A DNA stretch of 6,087 bases from Bacteroidales bacterium UBA6207 (lineage in GTDB: Bacteria; Bacteroidota; Bacteroidia; Bacteroidales; F082): NCBI GenBank assembly GCA_002421995.1, contig DISP01000136.1, positions 1 to 6,087 on the forward strand, written 5' to 3'. Numbering within the stretch: position 1 is the stretch's first letter; each line of letters begins with the position of its first letter. Below are positions 1 through 6,001 of this stretch, piece by piece. The notes beneath the pieces are model-generated. The model had not been told where the DNA came from and ran no database searches. It saw only the letters and a program-made list of their open reading frames with translations. The position numbers and the translations under genes are program-made.

Positions 1-863
1 GGAATCACATAGCCGCGGCGTTTGATAAAGGCATACGCTTTGCTGGCAAGGGCCAGGTTGATGCTGGCACGCGGAGAGGCACCGTACGAAATCAAGCTTT
101 CAAAGCGTTTGAGCCTGTATTCGGCTGGGAAACGTGATGCGAATACGATATCGGTGATGTAGTTTTCGATTTTTTCGTCGAGATAAACTTCCCTCACCAC
201 CGAGCGTGCCTTGAGGATGTCGTCAGTAGAGATCAGGCTCGCTATCGTTTTGACTTCGTTAGTGATGTTTTGCCGAAGGATCAGTTTTTCTTCCTCCTTT
301 TTAGGATAGGTGATCACCACCTTGAGCATAAATCTGTCAACCTGTGCCTCAGGCAGGGGATAAGTTCCTTCCTGCTCAATGGGGTTTTGGGTGGCAAGCA
401 CGAGGAAAGGATCGGGAAGCTTAAAGGTTTGTTCGCCGATGGTGACCTGTTTTTCCTGCATGGCTTCGAGCAAGGCACTTTGCACCTTCGCAGGTGAGCG
501 GTTGATTTCGTCAGCCAGGATGAAGTTGGCAAAGACAGGCCCTTTACGCACGATGAATTCTTCCTTTTTCTGGCTGTAGATCAGCGTACCGATAAGGTCG
601 GCAGGCAGCAGGTCGGGTGTGAACTGAATCCTGCTGAAATCAGCCTTGATGATTTGTGCCAGTGATTTGATGGCAAGTGTTTTAGCGAGCCCCGGCACAC
701 CTTCCAGAAGGATGTGTCCGTTGGATAAAAGTCCGATGAGTAGTCGTTCGGTCATCATCTTCTGTCCGACGATTACCTTGTTCATTTCCAGGTTGATCAG
801 GTCAATAAACTGACTCTCCCGCTGAATTTTTTCGTTTAATTCTCTAATGTCCGTAACGATCAT
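1..863 (-). CDS. MoxR-family AAA+ ATPase, partial (C-terminus beyond left edge)
   Basis: Reading the minus strand from ATG at 863 gives 287 uninterrupted codons to the window edge. MoxR ATPases are cytoplasmic AAA+ chaperone-like proteins, often encoded beside DUF58 and von Willebrand factor A (Bat) proteins and thought to help assemble or activate protein complexes. Visible motifs are Walker A GVPGLAKT (about residues 55-62, K61), Walker B FILADEIN (114-121, D118/E119), sensor 1 ATQNP (157-161) and a GASPRA sensor-2-like arginine (R265). The N-terminal stretch VIVGQ (30-34) followed by LLIGLLSNGHILLEG is also typical. Family members are roughly 320-335 residues, so about 40 residues are missing. 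The start fits the usual length ahead of VGQ and lies about 18 nt after a likely promoter. The gene diverges from lpxD, so it is not part of the lipid A cluster. The family is certain; the specific partner cannot be seen because the downstream genes are outside the window. Confidence 0.95.
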   Translation of the reverse strand, partial: MIVTDIRELNEKIQRESQFIDLINLEMNKVIVGQKMMTERLLIGLLSNGHILLEGVPGLAKTLAIKSLAQIIKADFSRIQFTPDLLPADLIGTLIYSQKKEEFIVRKGPVFANFILADEINRSPAKVQSALLEAMQEKQVTIGEQTFKLPDPFLVLATQNPIEQEGTYPLPEAQVDRFMLKVVITYPKKEEEKLILRQNITNEVKTIASLISTDDILKARSVVREVYLDEKIENYITDIVFASRFPAEYRLKRFESLISYGASPRASINLALASKAYAFIKRRGYVI

Positions 864-887
864 GGTAGTATTTCTGATTTTGGATGG

Positions 888-895
888 CAAAGATA
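888..895 (-). promoter_or_regulatory. Putative -7 element for the MoxR-family gene
   Basis: On the minus strand this reads TATCTTTG, an exact match to the Bacteroidota -7 consensus TAnnTTTG. It would place the transcript start near 881 and give a leader of about 18 nt before the ATG at 863. I see no clear TTG at the -33 position; that area is only T-rich (minus strand of about 921-928). The call therefore rests on one element and its position. Confidence 0.4.
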
Positions 896-1045
896 GCAAG
901 GCAAGGCAGAGACGCTGCGTTAAAAAAAGTTAAAGCAATCAAATGAAAGTTAATGAAAATAAGCATCTTACGAATTATGTTTTTGATTTTTAAAGATTCA
1001 GGAAATGCAGCTCGACGGGTAAAAAGGATGAAACAAAAAATATAG

Positions 1046-1053
1046 TAACTTGC
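1046..1053 (+). promoter_or_regulatory. Weak candidate -7 element for lpxD
   Basis: TAACTTGC resembles the Bacteroidota TAnnTTTG element but lacks one T. It lies 22 bp before the lpxD ATG, a suitable distance for a short leader. No TTG is seen at the expected -33 spacing, so this is tentative. Confidence 0.25.
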
Positions 1054-1075
1054 AGCAATTTTTAATAAATCACCT

Positions 1076-2116
1076 ATGAAATTTACCGCTGAACAAATAG
1101 CAAACCTTCTTTTGGGTATAGTGGACGGCAATCCCGAGGCCGAGGTTTCGAACCTTGCCCGCATCGAAGAGGGACAGGCAGAGACCCTTAGTTTTTTGGC
1201 CAATCCAAAATATACACCTTATATCTATACCACAAAAAGTTCAATCGTAATTGTAAACAAGGACTTTGTTCCCGACCAGCCGTTGACGGCAACGCTGATT
1301 CGTGTTGATGACGCCTACAGTGCTTTTGCAAAATTGCTTGAGCTTTATCAGCAGTTTCAGCAGAACAAGCAGGGTGTTTCCTCGCTGGCTTTTGTTGGAA
1401 AACAGACTGCGCTGGGCGACGGGATTTATCTTGGTGAATTTGCTTATGTGGGCGATCAGGTGAAAATTGGTGATCGTGTAAAGATTTATCCGCAGGCATA
1501 TATCGGCGATCATTGCGAGATTGACGACGACGCGGTGGTGTATCCGGGAGCGAAGCTTTATGCCGGAACAAAGGTGGGCAGGCGCTGTGTGATTCATGCC
1601 GGTGCAGTGGTAGGCAGCGATGGTTTTGGTTTTGCGCAGCAGCAAGACCAGCAATATAAAAAGGTGCCACAGACAGGTATCGTTATCCTTGAAGACGATG
1701 TGGAGATAGGTGCCAACACCACCATTGACCGTGCCACACTTGGGGCCACGATTTTGCGCAAAGGTGTGAAACTCGACAACCTGATACAGATCGCACACAA
1801 TGTTGAGGTGGGCGAAAATACGGTGATGGCTGCGCAAACCGGAGTGAGCGGATCAACAAAGATTGGAGCCAACTGCATGTTTGGCGGACAAGTAGGTCTG
1901 GCAGGACACATCACCGTGGCGCAGGGCGTGAAACTTGCTGCCCAGTCGGGTATCGGCTCGTCAATCAGGGAAAACGATGTGATACTGATGGGCTCACCGG
2001 CCATACCTATTGGCGATTACAAAAGGGCAAGCGTGCATTTCAAGCGCCTCGACCAGATGGCTAAAAAACTGCAGGAGCTTGAACAGAAGCTCAATAGCCT
2101 CACAAAATCAGAATGA
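1076..2116 (+). CDS. lpxD: UDP-3-O-(3-hydroxyacyl)glucosamine N-acyltransferase LpxD
   Basis: LpxD transfers a second 3-hydroxyacyl chain from acyl-ACP to the 2-amino group of UDP-3-O-acyl-glucosamine, the third step of lipid A synthesis, in the cytoplasm. The 346 residues match the family length (E. coli about 341). An N-terminal uridine-binding domain (about 1-100, with SFLANPKY at 39-46) is followed by a left-handed beta-helix of hexapeptide repeats (about 105-310). The signatures GSDGFGFA (180-187), NTTIDRA (214-220) and QIAHNV (238-243) are present; H241 matches the catalytic histidine of E. coli LpxD (H239). The C-terminal tail (about 322-345) is a charged, Leu-rich helix as expected for the LpxD trimer. 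The start ATG directly precedes the conserved MKFTAEQIA N-terminus, with A/T-rich sequence upstream and no Shine-Dalgarno. It heads the lipid A gene set; lpxC begins 65 bp downstream and has its own promoter match. Confidence 0.98.
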   Translation: MKFTAEQIANLLLGIVDGNPEAEVSNLARIEEGQAETLSFLANPKYTPYIYTTKSSIVIVNKDFVPDQPLTATLIRVDDAYSAFAKLLELYQQFQQNKQGVSSLAFVGKQTALGDGIYLGEFAYVGDQVKIGDRVKIYPQAYIGDHCEIDDDAVVYPGAKLYAGTKVGRRCVIHAGAVVGSDGFGFAQQQDQQYKKVPQTGIVILEDDVEIGANTTIDRATLGATILRKGVKLDNLIQIAHNVEVGENTVMAAQTGVSGSTKIGANCMFGGQVGLAGHITVAQGVKLAAQSGIGSSIRENDVILMGSPAIPIGDYKRASVHFKRLDQMAKKLQELEQKLNSLTKSE

Positions 2117-2120
2117 TACA

Positions 2121-2148
2121 TTGTGAATTTAAAATTGTATTAATTTTG
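2121..2148 (+). promoter_or_regulatory. Bacteroidota-type promoter for lpxC-fabZ-lpxA
   Basis: A TTG (2121-2123) and TAATTTTG (2141-2148) are separated by 17 bp. The second is an exact TAnnTTTG -7 element and the first fits the -33 TTG. Transcription would start near 2155, leaving a leader of about 27 nt before the lpxC ATG at 2182. This is the best promoter match in the window. It suggests lpxC and the downstream genes can be expressed separately from lpxD, which is relevant because LpxC catalyses the committed step. The spacer is slightly shorter than the 19-21 bp usually quoted. Confidence 0.55.
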
Positions 2149-2168
2149 CCGAAATTTATTTGAAGGTC

Positions 2169-2178
2169 AAAGCGCTTT
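2169..2178. other. Perfect 10-bp palindrome in the lpxC leader
   Basis: AAAGCGCTTT is a perfect palindrome that ends 3 bp before the lpxC ATG, inside the predicted 5' leader. It could be an operator half-site pair or chance in A/T-rich sequence. With no loop it cannot form a stable RNA hairpin within one molecule. Confidence 0.2.
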
Positions 2179-2181
2179 TTT

Positions 2182-3096
2182 ATGGGTGAAAACCAATGTA
2201 CCATTAAGAAATCTATCAGTGTTGAAGGCACCGGTTTGCATACCGGCCAGCAAGGCACAATAACTTTTCATCCTGCTCCTGCCGGCCATGGCGTGAAGTT
2301 CAGAAGGACAGACAAGGAAGATCAACCCGTTATTCCGGCCAGTATTGATTATGTGGTTGATACATCGCGTGGCACCACCATCGGCATCAACGGCACAAGG
2401 GTGTTCACCATTGAACATGTGATGGCCTCGCTCACCGGACTTGGCATTGACAATGTGCTTATTGATGTGGATGTTGACGAGATGCCCATTCGCGACGGAA
2501 GCGCGAGATACTTTGTTGAAGCACTCGAAGAAGCGGGCATCGAAGAACAGGACATGGCACGCGAATATCTCGAGATAACCGAAGAAATCGTGCTGAAGAA
2601 TGATGAAAAAGGCTTCGAGATGCGCATCGTTCCGGCTCCACACTTCATGGTTGACGTTAAAATTGACTACAACACCGAAGTGCTCAATGTGCAATATGCC
2701 AGCCTTCATCAGCTGAGCGATTTCAAAAAGGAGATTGCTCCCTGCCGAACCTTTGTTTTTTTGCATGAGCTGGAGTTTCTGCTCAAAAACAACCTTGTTA
2801 AAGGCGGCGACCTGAGCAATGCCATCGTTTTTGTGAACAGGGTCATGAGCCAGGAAGAGCTCGACAGACTGGCCACTTTGTTCAATAAACCCAAGGTGAA
2901 GGTGAAGGACGAGGGAATACTGAACAACCTCGAACTCCATTTTCCCAACGAGCCTGCCCGCCATAAACTTCTTGATGTGGTGGGCGACCTGAGCCTGCTT
3001 GGCAAACGAATCAAAGGGCATGTGACAGCCTACAGGCCCGGACATTATGCCAATACAGCCTTCGCTAAACTTATTCAAACACACATTAACAACTAA
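2182..3096 (+). CDS. lpxC: UDP-3-O-acyl-N-acetylglucosamine deacetylase LpxC (not fused to FabZ)
   Basis: LpxC is the zinc enzyme that removes acetate from UDP-3-O-acyl-GlcNAc, the committed step of lipid A synthesis. The 304 residues contain the zinc ligands H79 (TIEHVMASL), H261 and D265 (RHKLLDVVGDL), the catalytic E78, the general-acid H288 (RPGH), and the family stretches GTGLHTG (16-22), CRTFVFLHELEFL (188-200) and GGDLSNAIVF (208-217). The 27-residue spacing H261-H288 equals that of E. coli H238-H265, but about 23 extra residues lie before H261 (VMSQEELDRLATLFNKP and following), an insertion I know from Bacteroidota LpxC/FabZ fusions. Only 16 residues follow H288, against about 40 in E. 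coli, so the protein stops where fused homologues run into the FabZ linker. It ends in tandem in-frame stops (TAA TAG), 4 bp before fabZ. The start fits the conserved CTIKKSISVEGTGLHTG N-terminus. The ORF is intact and likely active. Confidence 0.97.
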   Translation: MGENQCTIKKSISVEGTGLHTGQQGTITFHPAPAGHGVKFRRTDKEDQPVIPASIDYVVDTSRGTTIGINGTRVFTIEHVMASLTGLGIDNVLIDVDVDEMPIRDGSARYFVEALEEAGIEEQDMAREYLEITEEIVLKNDEKGFEMRIVPAPHFMVDVKIDYNTEVLNVQYASLHQLSDFKKEIAPCRTFVFLHELEFLLKNNLVKGGDLSNAIVFVNRVMSQEELDRLATLFNKPKVKVKDEGILNNLELHFPNEPARHKLLDVVGDLSLLGKRIKGHVTAYRPGHYANTAFAKLIQTHINN

Positions 3097-3100
3097 TAGA

Positions 3101-3574
3101 ATGACCAGAGTTCCACCTTTCGATCTGTTAAAAGAACCTGTTTACGATATCCTTCAGATTCAACGAATTTTGCCTCACCGTCCTCCGTTTTTGTTGATTG
3201 ACCGCATCCTCGAACTCACGGATGACTACATCGTGGGGCTGAAAAATGTGACGATGAACGAGCCATTCTTCGTCGGGCACTTCCCGCAGGAGCCTGTGAT
3301 GCCAGGCGTGCTTCAGATTGAAGCGATGGCGCAGACAGGTGGTCTTTTCGTGCTGAGCCAGGTGCCCGATCCGGAAAACTATATGACCTATTTCCTAAAG
3401 ATTGATGAGGTGAAATTCCGTCAAAAGGTCGTTCCGGGCGATTCGCTTGTATTCACACTCGAGCTAACGAGTCCTGTACGCAGGGGGATATGCAATATGC
3501 GCGGACTTGCCTACGTGGGCAACAAGATAGTGACCGAAGGAACACTGATGGCACAGATTGCTAAAAAACAATAA
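3101..3574 (+). CDS. fabZ: 3-hydroxyacyl-ACP dehydratase FabZ (separate ORF, keeps fusion-type linker)
   Basis: FabZ dehydrates 3-hydroxyacyl-ACP to trans-2-enoyl-ACP in type II fatty acid synthesis, competing with LpxA and LpxD for substrate. From ATG at 3101 the protein has 157 residues. It shows the hot-dog fold signatures LPHRPPFLLIDR (24-35), the catalytic motif VGHFP with H60, and E74 in GVLQIEAMAQ (offset by 6 from E. coli H54/E68), then EGTLMAQI near the end. The start at 3101 (MTRVPPFD), 4 bp after the lpxC stop, was chosen over an in-frame ATG at 3047 because the latter would place 18 residues without FabZ character inside lpxC. Residues 1-13 are extra compared with stand-alone FabZ and resemble the linker between LpxC and FabZ in fused Bacteroidota proteins. 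Translation is probably coupled to lpxC. LpxC plus FabZ sum to 461 residues, the size I recall for the fused enzyme. Confidence 0.96.
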   Translation: MTRVPPFDLLKEPVYDILQIQRILPHRPPFLLIDRILELTDDYIVGLKNVTMNEPFFVGHFPQEPVMPGVLQIEAMAQTGGLFVLSQVPDPENYMTYFLKIDEVKFRQKVVPGDSLVFTLELTSPVRRGICNMRGLAYVGNKIVTEGTLMAQIAKKQ

Positions 3575-3598
3575 TCATACATTTTCATACTGTATAAG

Positions 3599-4387
3599 AT
3601 GAATCAACCGCTGGCTTATGTTCACCCACAGGCAAAAATTGCAAACAATGTGGTGATTGAACCCTTTGTAAATATTGAAAAAAACGTCATCATCGAAGAG
3701 GGAACATGGATCGGCTCCAATGTGACCATCATGGAAGGTGCACGCATCGGAAAAAACTGCAAAATCTTTCCCGGTGCCGTGATCTCTGCCATCCCGCAAG
3801 ACCTCAAGTATGATGGCGAGGACACCATCGTCCGCATTGGCGACCGCACCACCATCCGCGAGTTTGTTACCATCAACCGCGGTACGAAAGCCAATTGGGA
3901 AACAGTGGTTGGCAACGACTGCCTGCTCATGGCCTATGTGCACATTGCCCATGACTGTATCATCGGCAACAATGTGATCCTGGCCAATGCCTGCAACCTG
4001 GCCGGTCATATCACCGTTGACGACTGGGCTATCATTGGCGGCCTGGCTGCCGTGCACCAGTTTGTTCAGATCGGTAAACATTCGATGATCAGCGGGGGTG
4101 GCATGGCCCGCAAAGACGTTCCGCCATTCACCAAAGCAGGCCGCGAGCCGCTCTCATACGTGGGTGTCAACTCCATCGGCCTGCGCCGCAGGGGCTTCAG
4201 CGACGAGCGCATCAACGCCATCCAGGACATCTACCGTACCATCTACCTCAAAAACTATAATGTGAGTCAGGCTATTAACTACATCGAAGCTAATTTTCCT
4301 GCCTCGCCCGACAGAGATGAAATCCTGAGCTTTATCGCCAACTCCACAAGGGGTATCATGAAGGGTTACGGAAAGAGCAGGGAGTAG
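3599..4387 (+). CDS. lpxA: Acyl-ACP--UDP-N-acetylglucosamine O-acyltransferase LpxA
   Basis: LpxA catalyses the first step of lipid A synthesis, moving a 3-hydroxyacyl chain from ACP to the 3-OH of UDP-GlcNAc. The 262 residues equal the usual length. A hexapeptide-repeat beta-helix spans about 5-185, followed by a helical C-terminal domain (about 190-262, with NSIGLRRRGFS). The active-site histidines of E. coli (H122, H125, H144, H160) appear here with a constant offset of 7: H115 and H118 in HIAHDC, H137 in LAGH, H153 in AVHQF. The hydrocarbon-ruler position (E. coli G173) is G166; a glycine there permits long chains, whereas a methionine in this region restricts P. aeruginosa LpxA to C10. 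A long hydroxy-acyl chain is therefore predicted. The gene lies 24 bp after fabZ, in the same likely transcript, and is followed by a hairpin-forming repeat. Confidence 0.98.
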   Translation: MNQPLAYVHPQAKIANNVVIEPFVNIEKNVIIEEGTWIGSNVTIMEGARIGKNCKIFPGAVISAIPQDLKYDGEDTIVRIGDRTTIREFVTINRGTKANWETVVGNDCLLMAYVHIAHDCIIGNNVILANACNLAGHITVDDWAIIGGLAAVHQFVQIGKHSMISGGGMARKDVPPFTKAGREPLSYVGVNSIGLRRRGFSDERINAIQDIYRTIYLKNYNVSQAINYIEANFPASPDRDEILSFIANSTRGIMKGYGKSRE

Positions 4388-4395
4388 GACTTACG

Positions 4396-4469
4396 GTGAT
4401 GAGTGATCAGTGATGGGTGAAGAGTGAAAACACCCATCACCCATCACGCATCACGCATCACCCATCAAC
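4396..4469. repeat. Mirrored array of 7-nt tandem repeats (5 units + 5 units, inverted)
   Basis: Five consecutive 7-nt units start at 4396, 4403, 4410, 4417 and 4424 (GTGATGA, GTGATCA, GTGATGG, GTGAAGA, GTGAAAA). After a 4-nt spacer, five more start at 4435, 4442, 4449, 4456 and 4463 (CATCACC, CATCACG, CATCACG, CATCACC, CATCAAC). The second set is the reverse complement type of the first. The two halves can pair as an imperfect hairpin: 4396-4419 with 4431-4454 gives 21 of 24 pairs, including a perfect 10-bp stem at 4410-4419/4431-4440 with an 11-nt loop. Because the units are periodic, several pairing registers are possible. It begins 8 bp after the lpxA stop. Confidence 0.85.
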
Positions 4470-4474
4470 TTTTT
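4410..4474 (+). terminator. Possible transcription terminator after lpxA
   Basis: The hairpin from the mirrored repeats can form in a register that pairs 4411-4419 with 4459-4467, which places the T run at 4470-4474 two bases after the stem. The strongest local stem (4410-4419/4431-4440) is farther from the T run. Its position between lpxA and a gene with its own promoter fits a terminator, but the long loop and short T run make this weaker than a standard intrinsic terminator. Confidence 0.35.
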
Positions 4475-4497
4475 CAATTTTCGTTCATCACTTTTCT

Positions 4498-4505
4498 TAC
4501 CTTTG
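4498..4505 (+). promoter_or_regulatory. Putative -7 element for the C10 peptidase gene
   Basis: TACCTTTG matches the Bacteroidota -7 consensus TAnnTTTG exactly. It predicts a transcript start near 4512 and a leader of about 16 nt before the ATG at 4528. The -33 area (about 4476-4483) is T-rich but lacks a clean TTG. The peptidase is therefore probably transcribed independently of the lpx genes. Confidence 0.45.
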
Positions 4506-4507
4506 AC

Positions 4508-4519
4508 TGTTTTTTAATG
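4508..4519 (+). repeat. Left copy of a 12-bp direct repeat bracketing the peptidase gene
   Basis: TGTTTTTTAATG here is repeated exactly at 5988-5999. This copy ends 8 bp before the peptidase start codon; the other begins 2 bp after its stop codon. The T-run content lowers the significance of the match. Confidence 0.6.
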
Positions 4520-4527
4520 TCAACGTT

Positions 4528-5985
4528 ATGAAGAGTATAGCAGGCACATGGCTTCTGCTGGTTTTATCCATCTGGCAGGCAGCAGGGGAGGTAAGTGCTC
4601 AGGCCGTGAGCAGCACCAGGGCACACATCATTGCCGCCAACTACCTCCAAATCCGTCATCCACACCAGCAAGCAGGCACTGCCGAAGTTCTTCTGTCCGA
4701 CAACGACACCGTGGCATGGCTCGTTCGCTGCGCACCAACAGGCTTTGTCGTTGTGCCAGTGACCGACGCACTTGCGCCGATCCTGGCCTGGTCTGACGAA
4801 AGCACTTTCGGCGAAGGAGAGGCCTGGAAAAGCTTTCTACCCTTGTTCACTGAAGAGCTGCGCATGAGAAAGCAATATGCCGCTGCCGGCAACATGGTTG
4901 CCGGCAAAATCAGCGATGCCTGGGCTTATTGGTCGAATCCGGCTGAGGGTGCAAAGCTTTTTGAACAATGGCCGCCTGAAGGATGGTCGCCTACAGGTGG
5001 CTGGCTGCAGACAAACTGGACGCAGACAGCGCCCTACAACGCCATGTGTCCGGTTGACGGACAGACCCAACAGCGCAGCGTGGCAGGCTGTCCGGCTACT
5101 GCCATGGCACAGATCGTTCATTATCACCAGAGAACCAACAGCACCCGCTTTTCGGATGCAGATGACTACTACCATAACTTCGGTGCAAACAACAAATACT
5201 GGATTGACGACGACTGGGCAAGCCACGGCTTTCCGTCGTGGGAGCAGCTCAACTTGTATCTCGATACCCTCGATATGCATTTTGAACAGGGAGCGCCGCT
5301 CAAAAACAGCGACAAGGCTGCCCTTACCTATGCCTGCGGGGTGGCGGCAAAACAAGTTTACAGCTCCTCGGTTTCAGGAACCTACGGAATCAATCAGGCA
5401 TGGGATGCCTTTGTGAGGTTTGGCTATGAAGATGCAAAGCTGGTGTATCCGACAAACCCGGAGCTGAATGCCATGCTTACCGAAAACATCAAAATTGCCC
5501 TGCCGGCACAGTTGGGTTTGGTGAATCCCGATCAAACAGCCGGCCACAACGTGGTGGTGGATGGCTACAACACCGATGAGCTGTATCACTTCAACTTCGG
5601 TTGGGGTGGTTCGGCCAATGGCTGGTACACCATGCCACCCGATAATATCCCTTACCAGCTCACGGTGATCGAAGGCATCGTGCTCGACATCAACCTGAGC
5701 AATTCCACCATCGGAATTCCCGAAACAGTCGTCATCACCCCCAAACCACAATTGTTTTATGATGCCATGCAAGCCGTCCTGCACATTGCATTAGCCGGTG
5801 AAGGACAAACCTGTACACTGCAGATAGTCAACAGCGCCGGCAAGCTTCAGTTGCAGCAGCAGCATACAACAAGCTCCGGAAACCAAGATGCAGAGGTGTC
5901 GCTCGGCCACCTGCCAAAAGGGTTTTATCTTGCCAGCCTGAAAGATGCATCCGGAAGCAGCCGTGTGCTGAAATTTGTGCGCTAA
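4528..5985 (+). CDS. Secreted C10 (streptopain-like) cysteine peptidase with T9SS sorting domain
   Basis: This 485-residue protein is a predicted exported cysteine protease of MEROPS family C10, which includes SpeB and Prevotella interpain. Residues 1 to about 24-26 form a signal peptide (hydrophobic LLLVLSIW, then SAQA). A pro-domain of the Spi/SpeB-inhibitor type follows (about 27-140, including GFVVVPVTDALAPILAWS). The mature peptidase begins near LQTNWTQTAPYNAMCP (160-175). The catalytic Cys is C188 in VAGCPATAMAQI, the His is H340 in AGHNVVVDGY, and FNFGWGG (355-361) supplies the conserved Trp. The C-terminal 75 or so residues form a beta-rich domain ending in LPKGFYLASLKDASGSSRVLKFVR, matching the type IX (Por) C-terminal sorting domain. 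It should cross the outer membrane through T9SS and be released or surface-anchored, with the pro-domain removed. The ATG at 4528 immediately precedes the signal peptide. The gene is intact and is flanked by repeat tracts on both sides. The substrate is unknown. Confidence 0.93.
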   Translation: MKSIAGTWLLLVLSIWQAAGEVSAQAVSSTRAHIIAANYLQIRHPHQQAGTAEVLLSDNDTVAWLVRCAPTGFVVVPVTDALAPILAWSDESTFGEGEAWKSFLPLFTEELRMRKQYAAAGNMVAGKISDAWAYWSNPAEGAKLFEQWPPEGWSPTGGWLQTNWTQTAPYNAMCPVDGQTQQRSVAGCPATAMAQIVHYHQRTNSTRFSDADDYYHNFGANNKYWIDDDWASHGFPSWEQLNLYLDTLDMHFEQGAPLKNSDKAALTYACGVAAKQVYSSSVSGTYGINQAWDAFVRFGYEDAKLVYPTNPELNAMLTENIKIALPAQLGLVNPDQTAGHNVVVDGYNTDELYHFNFGWGGSANGWYTMPPDNIPYQLTVIEGIVLDINLSNSTIGIPETVVITPKPQLFYDAMQAVLHIALAGEGQTCTLQIVNSAGKLQLQQQHTTSSGNQDAEVSLGHLPKGFYLASLKDASGSSRVLKFVR

Positions 5986-5987
5986 GG

Positions 5988-5999
5988 TGTTTTTTAATG
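5988..5999 (+). repeat. Right copy of the 12-bp direct repeat
   Basis: TGTTTTTTAATG is identical to 4508-4519. It lies directly after the peptidase stop codon. No hairpin precedes its T run, so it is not a standard intrinsic terminator. Confidence 0.6.
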
Positions 6000-6001
6000 C
6001 T

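Larger units (their letters stand above)
864..1075. other. Divergent intergenic region between moxR-type gene and lpxD
   Basis: This is a 212-bp AT-rich spacer with long A and T runs and no plausible coding frame. It must hold the start signals for two genes pointing away from each other. I see a good -7 match for the minus-strand gene at 888-895 and only a weak candidate for lpxD at 1046-1053. I found no convincing hairpin, riboswitch or repeat in it. Confidence 0.6.

Noticed and set aside
844..1203. A 119-codon minus-strand frame across the moxR-lpxD spacer
   Set aside because: It overlaps the starts of two certain genes (the ATPase in another frame and lpxD on the other strand), and its product has no family resemblance.
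2167..3084. A 305-codon open frame on the minus strand opposite lpxC
   Set aside because: It mirrors lpxC almost exactly and shows no recognisable domain. The plus-strand frame has all LpxC catalytic residues. It is a codon-bias shadow.
3047..3096. Programmed frameshift joining LpxC to FabZ
   Set aside because: The frame change needed is +1, and I see no slippery codon before the stop (AAC AAC TAA) nor a Shine-Dalgarno-like stimulator as in prfB. A separate start codon 4 bp later gives a simpler explanation.
3047..3100. Upstream ATG giving FabZ an 18-residue longer N-terminus
   Set aside because: It lies inside lpxC, and the added residues do not look like FabZ or the fusion linker. ATG at 3101 directly follows the lpxC stop and fits the conserved start of the linker-like region.
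3575..4081. A 168-codon minus-strand frame opposite lpxA
   Set aside because: It is antisense to a highly conserved enzyme, and its His/Asp/Gly-rich product reflects the complement of hexapeptide-repeat codons.
4396..4469. CRISPR array or small RNA cluster
   Set aside because: Units are 7 nt and contiguous, without spacers. No cas genes are present.
4877..5416. A 179-codon plus-strand frame inside the peptidase gene, and other alternative frames there
   Set aside because: They are nested in a gene with a clear signal peptide, catalytic site and sorting domain, and their products are low-complexity and Arg/Thr-rich without known motifs.
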